Positions 1-8,411 of a DNA stretch of 55,988 nt are shown here, in pieces. Position 1 is the first letter of the stretch. Each line of letters starts with the position of its first letter. A program made the position numbers and the translations under genes. The stretch comes from Microvirga calopogonii (GTDB lineage Bacteria > Pseudomonadota > Alphaproteobacteria > Rhizobiales > Beijerinckiaceae): positions 1 through 55,988 of the forward strand of contig NZ_QDGA01000031.1 in assembly GCF_003347665.1 (NCBI RefSeq). The letters are read 5' to 3'. The notes under the pieces were generated by a model. That model ran no database searches. It was given only the letters and a program-made list of their open reading frames with translations, and was not told the origin of the DNA.

Positions 1-153
1 CCGATCGTATTCACCTGAGCTTGTTGCGATGACCTGACTTGCGGCTTGGGCGAGCCAATCTGTTGCGTCTTTTTCATCGCGGCGAGGTTTGGAACGTAGG
101 AACGCGTTGGCGGAGAAGACATGGGGTGACCGGGGCGATGGCAGCCCCGGCGC

Positions 154-1506
154 TCATGGCGAGGCTGCTCTCGGGCTGGGCAGGAGAGCCGCCGCTATGG
201 CGCGGAACAGGTCGGCTTCGGGACAGCAGGACGCGTAGGCCAAGCGGATGCGGCTGGTGGTTTCCTGCACCCGCACGGCGATCTTGAGCAGGCGAAGCCG
301 CAGCGTGGCGAACTCGGCCCGGGCGAGATCGCGTGCAGCCGGAATAGCCTCGCGCACCGCCAGCATCAGCCAGTAGGCGGCCGTGTGCAGCACCAGCCGA
401 ACCTGATTGGCCACTGCTCGCCGGCACGAGGTCCGGTCGGAGGCGAGTTGCGCCTTGTGGAACTTGATCCAGTTCTCGGCCTGACCCCGGGCACAGTACA
501 GGCTCTCGTAGATGACCCGCGGGCTGGTGCCGGTCAGGTTGGTGACCACAAAGCGGATGTCGAGCCCGAGGCGGGTCGCCTCGATGCGGGCGATCGCGCG
601 ACGCTCGCACGACCAGCTTTTGGCCCGGTGCCTGGTCTCAGCGAAATCCCGCACCACCTCACGATCCTCGATCGCCCGTCGGGTGCGCACCGCATCCGCG
701 GTGTCCTGCACCTTGCTGGTGAGCGGCCGGCTGCCGGCCAGCCCGAACAGATAACTGAGGCCGCTCTGCTCGCAGAAGGCCATGACCTCAGGCCGGGCAT
801 AGTGGCTGTCGCCCCGGATCGTGAGGCGGGTGAGAGGCCAGCGCGTGCGGATGCGCCGCACGAGGCGTCGCAGATGCGCCCGCACCTCACGACCCGAGGG
901 TGTCTTGCCCGACCGCAGCACGACGGCGACCGGTCGGCCGGTGCTGTCGTAGACATGGATCGGCAGAAAGCAGCGCTCGTCATAGTGCGCGTTGAACAGT
1001 GAGAGCTGCTGGTGCCCATGCACCACGTCGCAGGTGTCGTCGATATCCAGCACCACGCCGTCCGGCGGGGTGGCATAGCTGTCCATCCACTGGTCGACCA
1101 GGGCGTAGCTCAGGCGGATCGCATCACGGATCGTAGGCGCATTCTCCAGACGCGAGAGGGTCGGCTGCGAGGCCAGATCCGTCCCGGTTTCCGGCAGGCG
1201 CTCGCAGGCGAGCTTGAATGCCGGATCAGCCCGCAGCGGGCCGAAGTCGTTGCAATCCTCATAGCCGCACGCGATGGCGAAGATGCGGGCGCGGATCATA
1301 TCCGGGATCGCGTGCGTCACGCGGCTGGGATCGCGCCGATCCGGGATGATGCGCGCCAGCCGCTCGGCGATGCCGAGCCGGCGCTCGGCCTGGGCCAGGA
1401 GCATGACGCCGCCGTCGGACGACAAGCGTCCGCCGTCGAAAGCAGCGGTGATCTTCTTGCGGCCCACGGCTGGAAACGGGAAGGTTGCGGTTGTATCGTC
1501 CATCAT
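154..1506 (-). CDS. IS1380-type transposase
   Basis: This 450-aa protein has the DDE layout of IS1380 transposases (IS4 clan). I see an aspartate in VLDIDDTCDVVHG, a second in TIRGDSHYARPEV, and a Y-(2)-R-(3)-E-(6)-K signature in YCARGQAENWIKFHK. It would cut and paste the element, usually with TTAA-like target duplications. The length is normal and the frame is open, so it may be active. I could not match two terminal inverted repeats; the left end may lie before the window. A TTAA occurs at 1578-1581, at the end of the decayed hydrolase next door. Family assignment is firm; element boundaries are not. Confidence 0.9.
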   Translation of the reverse strand: MMDDTTATFPFPAVGRKKITAAFDGGRLSSDGGVMLLAQAERRLGIAERLARIIPDRRDPSRVTHAIPDMIRARIFAIACGYEDCNDFGPLRADPAFKLACERLPETGTDLASQPTLSRLENAPTIRDAIRLSYALVDQWMDSYATPPDGVVLDIDDTCDVVHGHQQLSLFNAHYDERCFLPIHVYDSTGRPVAVVLRSGKTPSGREVRAHLRRLVRRIRTRWPLTRLTIRGDSHYARPEVMAFCEQSGLSYLFGLAGSRPLTSKVQDTADAVRTRRAIEDREVVRDFAETRHRAKSWSCERRAIARIEATRLGLDIRFVVTNLTGTSPRVIYESLYCARGQAENWIKFHKAQLASDRTSCRRAVANQVRLVLHTAAYWLMLAVREAIPAARDLARAEFATLRLRLLKIAVRVQETTSRIRLAYASCCPEADLFRAIAAALLPSPRAASP

Positions 1507-1577
1507 GGCGGGTGTGGCAGCTTTGAAGGGGTTGCAGGACGGGTGTCAGCAACCAAATCCTACGCTGCTTCAAGTGC

Positions 1578-2290
1578 TTAAGCTACATCCGCCAGCCCTT
1601 CTCCAGCCACCTCGTGCATAAGAACGGTTAGTGACAGGCGAGGTGGCCTGACGGCTTCACGAATCGCGACCGCCGCCTCGTACAGGCGATCCGGTCCGTC
1701 CGCGGGCTGCGAGTTAGTCTGCAGCGTGATCATCGCATCTTCATCCGCAAACCAGACGTACAGGGTGCGGTAGCCGAGCGTTTCGGCCTGATAGAACCAC
1801 TGCGGTCCCGCCGATTTGAGAATTCCTCGCGCCAAGCCGAGGGAGAAGCCGCGCGGATCCTGCGATGACACCTCGGGAAGGGGCGCACCGGTGCGGGTCG
1901 AGACCATCGCGAGCCACTCGATCTGCTGCTTCGGCGGCACGACCTTACCGGCGAACACCGCCCGCATTCAGCGGTCGACATCCCGCGCATTGGCGATCGC
2001 ACCGCCGGCGGCCTGAGCCCACGATGAACTCATCTCCCGCACGTCACGGCCCATCAGCGGCAGGTTCCAGGACCGCCCACAGTCCTTGGGCTGGTAGTCG
2101 GTGCAGGCTGGGTTCCCGAAATAGCCATGCGCCAGCCGCCGGATCACGGGTTCGGGATAGGTGCCGCTCTCGTAGAAGGTCGAATGCAGCCCCAACGGCT
2201 CGATTACGAGCTCATGCACCAAATCCCGGAGCGACTTGCCGCCGGCCTTCTAGGCGATCGCGCCGTTAATTCCTGGCGCGATGCGACCGG
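1578..2290 (-). pseudogene. Decayed class C beta-lactamase-like serine hydrolase
   Basis: Two open stretches in one frame read as the C-terminal part of a beta-lactamase/D-Ala-D-Ala carboxypeptidase family hydrolase. The upstream part contains KAGGKSLRDLVHELVIEPLG and ends at a TGA (1968-1970). The next codon continues with MRAVFAGKVV. The family usually has a tryptophan here (DRWMRA), so TGG has probably become TGA. A second in-frame stop, TAG at 2250-2252, sits where the family has an acidic residue (AIA-stop-KAGGKS), consistent with GAG to TAG. The N-terminal part with the SxxK serine is absent beyond about 2290. The adjacent IS element lies at its 3' end. Almost certainly non-functional. 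Confidence 0.8.
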
Positions 2291-2501
2291 TGTTCCCCTC
2301 GTCGGCTGACCTGCATGGGCTTGCGGGCTGCACTTGCGGTAACGGCGCCGATCAGGCGTTAAGTCACCAATACCATTCAGAGTGTTCGCCAGAGAATTTC
2401 GAAGCGATCAGGCATCATGAGTTTGGACCGTCACGCAAACAAGCACGGCTCATTTGCTCAAAGCCCAATACCGTCGCGAACGGCGTGGCTTGTCAGTGCC
2501 G

Positions 2502-2891
2502 TCACACGGTCGGCTCCCAGATCCCCACGACGGCGAACGCTTCGCCTTCGCCCGGCCAAGGTGGCATGGTCGTGCCAACCGCCGCCAAGGGCTCGGGCGA
2601 GACCGAGCGAAACTGGAAATGAGTTCCGACCGGGATCGTGACGGCAACGCCGGGCTCCACGTCCACAACCTCTTCACGGTCATGCGAGCGGCGCCACATC
2701 TGTCCATGGCCCAAGAGAAAGTACCAGACCTCCTCGACGGTGTGATGCGCCATTGCGCGGGAAACGGCCTGCGATGGCAGGCTGAAATGTGCTAAGCTGC
2801 CTCGGCTCGCGCTGCACAGGATCCGCACCTCGGAACCGTCCGGGGCAGTAGCGTCAGGCAACGCACCGAGCCGTGTGGTTTCAAAGGACAT
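2502..2891 (-). CDS. Small cupin-domain protein
   Basis: A 129-aa single-domain cupin. Residues 48-62 (MAHHTVEEVWYFLLG) form the first cupin motif with two histidines and a glutamate that would bind a metal. Residues about 80-92 (GVAVTIPVGTHFQFR) form the second motif, with PxGxxH. There is no signal peptide, so it is cytoplasmic. The start has a good ribosome site (AAAGGAG about 8 nt upstream). Small cupins of this type serve as dioxygenases, isomerases or sugar/ligand sensors, and nothing here picks one. The flanking gene is a pseudogene, so context does not help. Confidence 0.8.
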   Translation of the reverse strand: MSFETTRLGALPDATAPDGSEVRILCSASRGSLAHFSLPSQAVSRAMAHHTVEEVWYFLLGHGQMWRRSHDREEVVDVEPGVAVTIPVGTHFQFRSVSPEPLAAVGTTMPPWPGEGEAFAVVGIWEPTV

Positions 2892-3272
2892 CGACCATGC
2901 TCCTTTTGATCCATGGTTGAGTCTAACACGACAGGCACTCGATTATCACCAATGTTAGTCAAGGTCCGCAACTGGCACTTCTCGGAAGCAGATCGAATGT
3001 CCGCGTAAGGAGGGAACAGCGGACGTTCCTGGAGGGTAGGCGATCGTCACTGCCTGACCCAGTGCGGACATTTCACACAAACTGGGGAGACCTGTTCAGG
3101 CGGCTTGTAGAACCTGTACCAAGGTGCGAGCGAAGCTCCCGATTTCCGGTGGAATTGTACGATCAGCCCTTGGCTGCTTGAACAGCCAAGGGCTCCGGCA
3201 GAATTCCATATCGACATGCGGCCCAGAAGAACGTTCAGGCCGGAGCATCAAGCAGGTGGCAGGAGCCGAGGA
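2892..3272. other. Intergenic stretch with a dispersed-repeat copy
   Basis: No credible gene in this 381-nt stretch. It holds one copy of a dispersed intergenic repeat (about 2960-3012) and the inverted pair GGAAC-N7-GTTCC at 3013-3029. The rest is unremarkable. Confidence 0.5.
2960..3012 (+). repeat. Dispersed intergenic repeat, copy 1
   Basis: This copy starts with a head like AAGGTCCGCAACTGGCACTT, which recurs with changes at 8462, 17404 and 34549. It matches the 17404 copy best through the segment CGGAAG...ATGTCCGC. All four copies are intergenic. The function is unknown; it could be a remnant of a mobile element or a short palindromic repeat. Confidence 0.45.
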
Positions 3273-4082
3273 TCACCGCCTTCCGCCATTCCCGCCGCCA
3301 TTGCCGTTGCCGCCTCGGCCGCCGCCAGCACCCGCGTTGCCGTTGCCACCGCCTGGATTGGAGGGATCGGTGCCCTTCACGTCGGTGCTGGTGTTGTCGG
3401 CAGGCTCCGATCCGTTGCCGAGGCCGTTGTTGTTACCTGGCCCCTGACCGTTGCCATTGCCCGGCCCGGCACCATTCGCATTGCCGCCGGAACCGGCCGA
3501 CCCGCGGCTGCCACCACCGATCGAGCCTCCAATGCCGCCGCTGTTGCTGCTGGCCGGGCCATTGCCACTGGCAGAGTTTCCGCCGATGGAGGCGCCAACC
3601 GATGCATCTCCTGAAGCGGCTCCGGCAATACCTCCACCGGAAGACCGCCCGGCCGCGCTACCGGAACCCGGGTTCCCGACTGCGCCTGCCATGGCGCTGC
3701 CGGAGGAGGTCGCGCTCCTGGCTGCCGTAGGAGTGGCGATTGCAGACGCACCAGCCGCGGAGCGCGCTGACGTTCCAACCGCGGCGGAACTCGTACCAGA
3801 GCCGAAGAGCCGATCCAGGAACGATGCCCCGGGAGCGCCGATGGAACCGGTCGTCTCGGCTCTGACGTCCTGGTTTACCGCACGCCGTGCCTGCGGAAGG
3901 ATCGCGCAGCGGCAGACTTCCTGGCCCTGGACGATGCGGAGGCGGCAGTTGCCGTACATGGATGCATTGGCGACGGCAGGCTGGCACTGTGGGCCTGACC
4001 TGGGCATCTGGGCCTGAACCGAGGCCGAGGTGGCAAGAAACAGGGTCATCGCAGACAAAGCGAGAGCGTGCGAACGCTTCAT
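3273..4082 (-). CDS. Exported Gly/Asn/Ser-rich low-complexity protein with GGRR tail
   Basis: A 269-aa protein with a clear signal peptide (cleavage near residue 24, SVQAQ). A short cysteine-containing head follows (residues 30-62, including GNCRLRIVQGQEVCRCA with three cysteines). The remainder from about residue 80 is rich in Gly, Ala, Ser and Asn. It ends GGGNGGRR, very like the end of the DUF5666 protein at 11062-12300. An AAGGTGAACC site supports the ATG. Probably periplasmic, outer-membrane associated or secreted. The function is not recognised. The cysteine head is the only part likely to fold; the tail should be disordered. Confidence 0.75.
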   Translation of the reverse strand: MKRSHALALSAMTLFLATSASVQAQMPRSGPQCQPAVANASMYGNCRLRIVQGQEVCRCAILPQARRAVNQDVRAETTGSIGAPGASFLDRLFGSGTSSAAVGTSARSAAGASAIATPTAARSATSSGSAMAGAVGNPGSGSAAGRSSGGGIAGAASGDASVGASIGGNSASGNGPASSNSGGIGGSIGGGSRGSAGSGGNANGAGPGNGNGQGPGNNNGLGNGSEPADNTSTDVKGTDPSNPGGGNGNAGAGGGRGGNGNGGGNGGRR

Positions 4083-4417
4083 GGTTCACCTTACAAGAGA
4101 GTACAAATGGAGGCTGATCGCAGAAAAGCGGCTCAGGTTGCTAGATGACGCCCAACGAAGAACATGGTTCCGGCACATTCCTAGAAATATTTTCAGATGA
4201 TATGTGGATATGTCTGCGCCGATTAACGGGTATTCAATCTTTATACCTGCCTAGGCCTCGGCTTTATCCTGTCCTTAGACTGCAAGTTAAATAAAGGTCC
4301 CTGATAGTCTTCAACTAACAGGGGCATGCCATACCTGACGGAACGTGGGTTCGGGCCAGTCGGCACAACGATCCTATAGCCAGCTCAGTTCCACGGCCTG
4401 CCTGGCAAGGGAGCGGG
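4083..4417. other. Intergenic stretch between two convergent-side minus genes
   Basis: A 335-nt stretch, more AT-rich around 4180-4310 than its neighbours. It should carry the promoter of the Gly-rich exported gene that starts at 4082. I found no small gene, clear terminator or EcfG-type promoter in it. Confidence 0.4.
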
Positions 4418-4978
4418 TCAGCCGCGCGGCCGGCGGAACCCGGCCTGCGCCACAGGCAGGCTGCGGGCGACAGGAAGATCCACCGTCGGCTCGCTGGTTC
4501 TTGCACCTGAAGCCGACACCCACCCACGTCCCGACTGACGCGAAAGGAACGTATGGCCTGTCTGCGAAGGGGGCAGGATGGACGAGGTCAGGCTGTCCAG
4601 GACGTACTCGCCACTGGCCGTCGTCACGACTAGTACCGCATGCGGCTCACCGGATGACGTCGTGCCGACCGAGATGGCAAGCGCCGAGGCAGGCCAGCCG
4701 CGCTGCAAGAGCAGCTTGCGCTTCAGCAGTGCGAAATCCTCGCAGTCGCCCTTGCCGCTCGTCGGCAGTGTCCAGACGTCCTCGCGCCCGTACTGCTCCA
4801 TGTCGGACACTTCGACGATGGTGCCGTTCACATGGCTGTTGATCTGCCGCAGCTCGGACATCCGCTCGGGCGTAAGAATGAGACGAGCCGCAGGCTTGGC
4901 CGAAACCGGCACAGAATAAAGCGCCGTCGCCAGAGTAAGTACAAGGCTGCCAGCCAGGAAACGAGAGATCGACATCAT
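4418..4978 (-). CDS. Bacterial transglutaminase-like cysteine peptidase (BTLCP)
   Basis: An exported 186-aa protein of the BTLCP family (peptidase family C93). The signal peptide ends near SVPVSAKP (residue 27). The catalytic triad is visible: Cys in GKGDCEDFALLKR, His in GEPHAVLVV and Asp in EYVLDSL. It should act in the periplasm. The best known relative, LapG, clips a large adhesin, but the short exported Hyphomicrobiales members mostly have no assigned substrate. No adhesin or LapD-like partner is visible here. The Gly-rich protein downstream on the same strand is one possible neighbour substrate, which is only a guess. Family call strong, role open. Confidence 0.85.
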   Translation of the reverse strand: MMSISRFLAGSLVLTLATALYSVPVSAKPAARLILTPERMSELRQINSHVNGTIVEVSDMEQYGREDVWTLPTSGKGDCEDFALLKRKLLLQRGWPASALAISVGTTSSGEPHAVLVVTTASGEYVLDSLTSSILPPSQTGHTFLSRQSGRGWVSASGARTSEPTVDLPVARSLPVAQAGFRRPRG

Positions 4979-5150
4979 AGGAATGCCCCCAAATAAAATT
5001 GGTCGAAGCCGACATCTGCGGCACTCGAACCGTTTGTTTTTGTTAGGAGCACATTAACTATGACTTTAAGCCTAGAATGAGGCAGATTGAACCAAGCCCA
5101 GCCTAGCCGCCATACACCAACTCCTGCTGTGAAGCGCGATGCTCTGGGAA

Positions 5151-5175
5151 GGAACCGGATCATGGCCGGTGCGTT
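5151..5175 (+). promoter_or_regulatory. EcfG-type general stress promoter
   Basis: An exact GGAAC (5151-5155), 16-nt spacer and CGTT (5172-5175), the consensus of the alphaproteobacterial EcfG sigma factor. Transcription should begin near 5183. This lies inside the longest reading frame of the next gene, so that gene must start further downstream. Confidence 0.7.
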
Positions 5176-5207
5176 ACATCTCACCGTTGTTCTATCCTGT
5201 TCGTTCC

Positions 5208-5663
5208 GTGTCGCAGTTGTTTCTAGGAACCGTATTGCTGGTCGAGGACGAGCCGCTGGTGCGGCTTGTGACGGCTGACCTGCTGATCGAAGCCGGCTTT
5301 CGTGTTGTCGAAGCAGCCAATGCCGACGAGGCCCTCACACTCCTGAGCGCCGGGGTTGAGGTGGATGTGCTGCTCTCGGACGTCGAAATGCCTCCGGGCC
5401 GCAACGGCTACGCGCTCGCACGCCAGGTCCACGAGCATTGGCCCAGCACGGAAGTCCTGATCACCTCGGGACGGGAATGGCCGAGGGAAGGGGACCTCCC
5501 GCCCGGAGCGGCGTTCCTGGCCAAACCCTGCCCGAGCGAAACCCTGGTATCCTATGTGCGATCTGCGGCAGAGCGTGCTCAGACAGCCAGAGCAGGGCAT
5601 TCGGCTGAGACAACGGTCGATCTGGTCGATGGAACGGTTGTGCCGTTCCCCAAAGCCGGCTGA
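5208..5663 (+). CDS. Single-domain CheY-like response regulator
   Basis: A receiver domain with no output domain. The motifs are VLLVEDEPLVRLV (acidic pocket), LLSDVEMPP (phospho-acceptor Asp), ITSGRE and LAKPC (conserved Lys). A longer frame is open from an ATG at 5139, but the EcfG promoter at 5151-5175 falls inside it. I therefore take the GTG at 5208, which gives about 151 aa; a TTG at 5217 is also possible. Stand-alone receivers are common in the PhyR/EcfG network, where they tune HWE-type sensor kinases by drawing off phosphate. The promoter supports that kind of role. The partner kinase is not in the window. Confidence 0.82.
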   Translation: MSQLFLGTVLLVEDEPLVRLVTADLLIEAGFRVVEAANADEALTLLSAGVEVDVLLSDVEMPPGRNGYALARQVHEHWPSTEVLITSGREWPREGDLPPGAAFLAKPCPSETLVSYVRSAAERAQTARAGHSAETTVDLVDGTVVPFPKAG

Positions 5664-5894
5664 CGCGAGAAGAGCCAACACGGCTTCCCGCAAGTCGCAA
5701 GCGATCTGCCCAGGTGAGGGCTAGCGCATTTATGAGGTCGATCCCCCTCGGCGGGTCCAGCCGGATGATCGGATCTGGTCTCCCACGGTCGGGTGGTGGT
5801 CGCGACGGTCGAAACCGTGGTGGCTGCATTCTGCGGCGATTCAAGTGCTTCCGCCCCGTCCAAGAGCCTCATGCCGACATACACCGGCTCATCA

Positions 5895-6131
5895 TCATCG
5901 CTTCTGCATGAGGCGGTTGAGGATCGTGGTGGCGAGAGCAAACAGGAATGCGCAGATCGAAACGGTGGCGACCAAATGGGGGAGGAAATGCGCGACCAGG
6001 CTGTCCGGGGTGTATCCAGAGTGGTCATGGGTAAAATGATGGATCGTGGCGAGGACAATGCCGGCCATGAATCCTACGACCGCAGCCATGGGAACGCTCC
6101 ACGGCTCTGCCGATTCCGATCTCCTTCGCAT
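5895..6131 (-). CDS. Small two-helix membrane protein
   Basis: About 78 aa with two hydrophobic helices: PMAAVVGFMAGIVLATIHHF and, after a polar loop (THDHSGYTPDS), LPHLVATVSICAFLFALATT. The C-terminus is basic (NRLMQKR). The ATG at 6131 follows a GAGAG ribosome site; an in-frame ATG at 6143 is the alternative. I do not recognise the family. The HHFTHDHSG loop has four histidines and could bind metal, but that is inference. It lies among probable stress genes. Confidence 0.6.
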   Translation of the reverse strand: MRRRSESAEPWSVPMAAVVGFMAGIVLATIHHFTHDHSGYTPDSLVAHFLPHLVATVSICAFLFALATTILNRLMQKR

Positions 6132-6374
6132 GCTCACTCTCATTGTAGTCGGCTAGCCCCAATCCATGCCGCTCGGCGAGACCAATACATGACCACCCGA
6201 TAAGAAAGCCTAACGGATCCGAGCGGTTTTTATTCCCTGCGGAAGGATCAGCAAGTGGTTCTATTGGCAGTACTACGATTTGCGGCTAGATACCAGAATG
6301 AGACCTTAGCAGTATCGATGCCTCTGAGGTCTCGGTTGAGCAGCCTGGCATCGCGTTGGATCCGGGGACCATCG

Positions 6375-6602
6375 ATGCGCTGCTATTTTCACCTGGTGAA
6401 TGGTCACGAGACCATTCTCGATGAGAACGGCGTTGAGGTCGCAGATCTGGCCACCGCAGTAGAAATGGCCTTGCACGCCATTGACGACCTCAAGGATGAG
6501 GCACTTCAGCCCGGCGGCTCATGGCAAGGCTGGACACTCGATATCGTGGATCCCACCGGACGCATCCTTGCATCGATCCCTTTGGATCCCACCATTCACT
6601 AG
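6375..6602 (+). CDS. DUF6894 family small protein
   Basis: A 75-aa protein starting MRCYFHLVNG, the typical opening of DUF6894 proteins, which occur in many paralogous copies in Methylobacterium, Microvirga and rhizobia. The middle (DENGVEVADLATAVEMA) and the C-terminal strand (WTLDIVDPTGRILASIPL) fit the family. The frame is open further upstream to 6255, but family starts lie at MRCYFHL. No function is established. The family is often found among stress and regulatory genes, which matches this region. Confidence 0.8.
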   Translation: MRCYFHLVNGHETILDENGVEVADLATAVEMALHAIDDLKDEALQPGGSWQGWTLDIVDPTGRILASIPLDPTIH

Positions 6603-6691
6603 CCGCAATGCCGGCCCACCCAGCAGCTCTTCGAGGATCCGCCTGCTGGATCCTGCGCGCTTGCCAAACGTTGATATCCCATAGGTGAATC

Positions 6692-6847
6692 ATGTTTTTG
6701 AGCAGGCTGATGAATGCGCATGATCTGGATGTTCATATAAAGATCAGAGATGCCGAGAAGGACATCGACCGCCTCGAATGGATGGTGACGACCGCCATCT
6801 TCGTGACGGTGCCCGTCGCCATAGCCACCTACTCGGCCATTCATTGA
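6692..6847 (+). CDS. Very short single-helix membrane protein
   Basis: An open frame of 51 aa: a charged amphipathic head (HDLDVHIKIRDAEKDIDRLE) followed by one hydrophobic helix (WMVTTAIFVTVPVAIATYSA) and a short end. The ordered design, heptad-like charge then one membrane span, suggests a real protein. The ribosome site is weak. It resembles the short coiled-coil/TM proteins of alphaproteobacteria. No family recognised. Confidence 0.45.
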   Translation: MFLSRLMNAHDLDVHIKIRDAEKDIDRLEWMVTTAIFVTVPVAIATYSAIH

Positions 6848-6958
6848 AAGCGTTTCCCTCCATGAAGCTGAGCCGAGTTCTCCATGCAGGTTGATGTAAC
6901 ACATTGGGTCCAAAGGTCTCGGTAACGTTTGCAATCGAGGGATTTATCTGGCTCGGCC

Positions 6959-6994
6959 AAGAATACCCCCGTACGGCAAGAATACCCCCGTACG
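6959..6994. repeat. Tandem 17-mer direct repeat
   Basis: AAGAATACCCCCGTACG occurs at 6959-6975 and again, without a mismatch, at 6978-6994, a 19-nt period. It sits in the gap between two tiny membrane-protein genes, upstream of a candidate promoter. Two exact copies two turns of helix apart would suit a tandem regulator-binding site. Confidence 0.5.
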
Positions 6995-7037
6995 AGCGGT
7001 CACCTGCGGTTCCCGAAATATTTTATCGCCTCGCGAC

Positions 7038-7063
7038 GGAATAATCCGCCCGCGGCTTCCGTT
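7038..7063 (+). promoter_or_regulatory. Near-consensus EcfG-type promoter
   Basis: GGAAT (7038-7042), 17-nt spacer, CGTT (7060-7063): one mismatch from GGAAC-N16/17-CGTT. It lies about 40 nt before the small membrane-protein start at 7104. Confidence 0.35.
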
Positions 7064-7103
7064 CAGCCCACATGTTCGCGTGCATCTCAGACAGGAACGG
7101 CTC

Positions 7104-7262
7104 ATGATTCGTGTTCAAAGCGTAGAGGAGTCTCAAGGTGTTGATTCACGCCCATCGGGCATGGAGGCAAAACCGTCATTCAAGCGTGCCTCGATTCTTT
7201 TCGTCGCGTCCTTCGGCTCTCTGATCGGAACAAGTCTTATTCTGGCCAGCATCGGGCAGTGA
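7104..7262 (+). CDS. Small single-helix membrane protein
   Basis: A 52-aa frame beginning MIRVQSVEESQG, with a polar head of about 28 residues and one hydrophobic helix (ILFVASFGSLIGTSLILASI) at the C-terminus. The frame is open back to 7080, but the ATG at 7104 fits better with the candidate stress promoter at 7038-7063. The stop at 7260-7262 lies close upstream of the CorA-type gene. Function unknown. Confidence 0.5.
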   Translation: MIRVQSVEESQGVDSRPSGMEAKPSFKRASILFVASFGSLIGTSLILASIGQ

Positions 7263-7355
7263 TCAAGGCCTCGGCATGATGCCAAGAAATGCATATTGCT
7301 GTGCCCTGCTGAAGGGGCGCAAGGCGTCTGTGGGATTGAGAGCCGGGACGATGAT

Positions 7356-8411
7356 GTGCTGGAGCCGCCGAGCTTGATTGCGAATTCTCCTGCCGAGGCT
7401 CGTCCTTCCCAGGATCGGGCCGCGATCCAGGCGTTTCTCTACAACGCCGACGGACACGACAAGGAGGTCGAGCTCGACCAGCAATGCCTTGTCGGCCTCG
7501 ACGAGCGGACGCTCCTGTGGGTGGATGTCGATGGCCGCGATCGCGACGCGGTGGAGCATCTTGCCCGCGTCTTCGATCTGGACCGAGGTTCGAGCCGGGA
7601 ACTCCTCAATCCGCAGGAGGCGCCATATCTCGACAATTACGGCGCGTACTTCCAGTTCGACGTCATCAGCCTTTCGCGCGGAGAGAATGGCAACGGGGAT
7701 CGTGCCTTGACCAAATGGCTTCCCGTCCACTTGGATTTCCTCGTCGGTCCGCGTTGGATCATCACCGTTCATGACGGCGCGTTGCCCTTCCTTCAGGCCT
7801 TCCGTGACCAGGGCAAGGGCGAGACCGTGATCGGAGCCCTGAGCCCGCCGGCGCTGGCGGCCTCGCTGCTGGACTGGCATCTGAGCGCCTATTTCGAGGC
7901 CGTCAGCGAACTTGAAGAGTTTCTGGACCGGCTCGACGAGGCGATGCTGGCGCATTCGGCCCGGCGCAGCCTGCTGGCAGGCGTGGTCGGGATGCGGCGC
8001 AAGGTCTCCCAGCTTCGTCACTTCCTGAACCAACAACGCCCCGTCTTCTATGGGCTCTCGCGTCCCGACTTCGCTCAGATCTTCGAGGCCGACGCGGCTG
8101 CGCATTACCAGTCGCTGGAACGGCGGTTCGAGCGTGCCGTCGACACGGTCGACCATGGGCGAGAGCTGGTGAGCGGCTCTTTCGAGTTGTTTACGACCCG
8201 CACGGCGGAGGCGACCAATGACCTTGTCCGGCGGCTGACTTTCGTCACGGTGATGCTGGGTGTGATTGGGGCGGTGGCGGGTGTGTTCGGCATGAACTTC
8301 GAGACGCCCTACACCCAGACGGGCGTCATAGGCTTTTGGGTTGTCATTGGTGCCTTGGGTTCATTCATCGGCATCGCCGCCGTCCTGGCCCGTCGCAGAG
8401 GGTGGATTTGA
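7356..8411 (+). CDS. CorA-family divalent cation transporter (ZntB-like)
   Basis: A CorA-superfamily channel of about 351 aa. There is a long cytoplasmic N-terminal domain with extended helices (for example YFEAVSELEEFLDRLDEAML). Two C-terminal membrane helices flank the family signature, here GVFGMNFETP, i.e. the GMN motif. It would form a pentamer moving Mg2+ or Zn2+/Ni2+ across the inner membrane. The frame is open from a TTG at 7296; I favour the GTG at 7356 because the residues before it are not family-like. A second, clearly different CorA lies at 44296-45309. Substrate cannot be read from the sequence. Confidence 0.85.
   Translation: MLEPPSLIANSPAEARPSQDRAAIQAFLYNADGHDKEVELDQQCLVGLDERTLLWVDVDGRDRDAVEHLARVFDLDRGSSRELLNPQEAPYLDNYGAYFQFDVISLSRGENGNGDRALTKWLPVHLDFLVGPRWIITVHDGALPFLQAFRDQGKGETVIGALSPPALAASLLDWHLSAYFEAVSELEEFLDRLDEAMLAHSARRSLLAGVVGMRRKVSQLRHFLNQQRPVFYGLSRPDFAQIFEADAAAHYQSLERRFERAVDTVDHGRELVSGSFELFTTRTAEATNDLVRRLTFVTVMLGVIGAVAGVFGMNFETPYTQTGVIGFWVVIGALGSFIGIAAVLARRRGWI

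Noticed and set aside
1..153. Left end of the IS1380 element
   Set aside because: I compared this stretch with 1507-1581 for inverted repeats and found no convincing match. The left end may lie before the window.
5714..5890. Minus-strand frame with DDDEPVYVGMRLLDG as a possible small gene
   Set aside because: Plausible at first sight, but no start with a ribosome site, and it runs into the antisense of the receiver gene.
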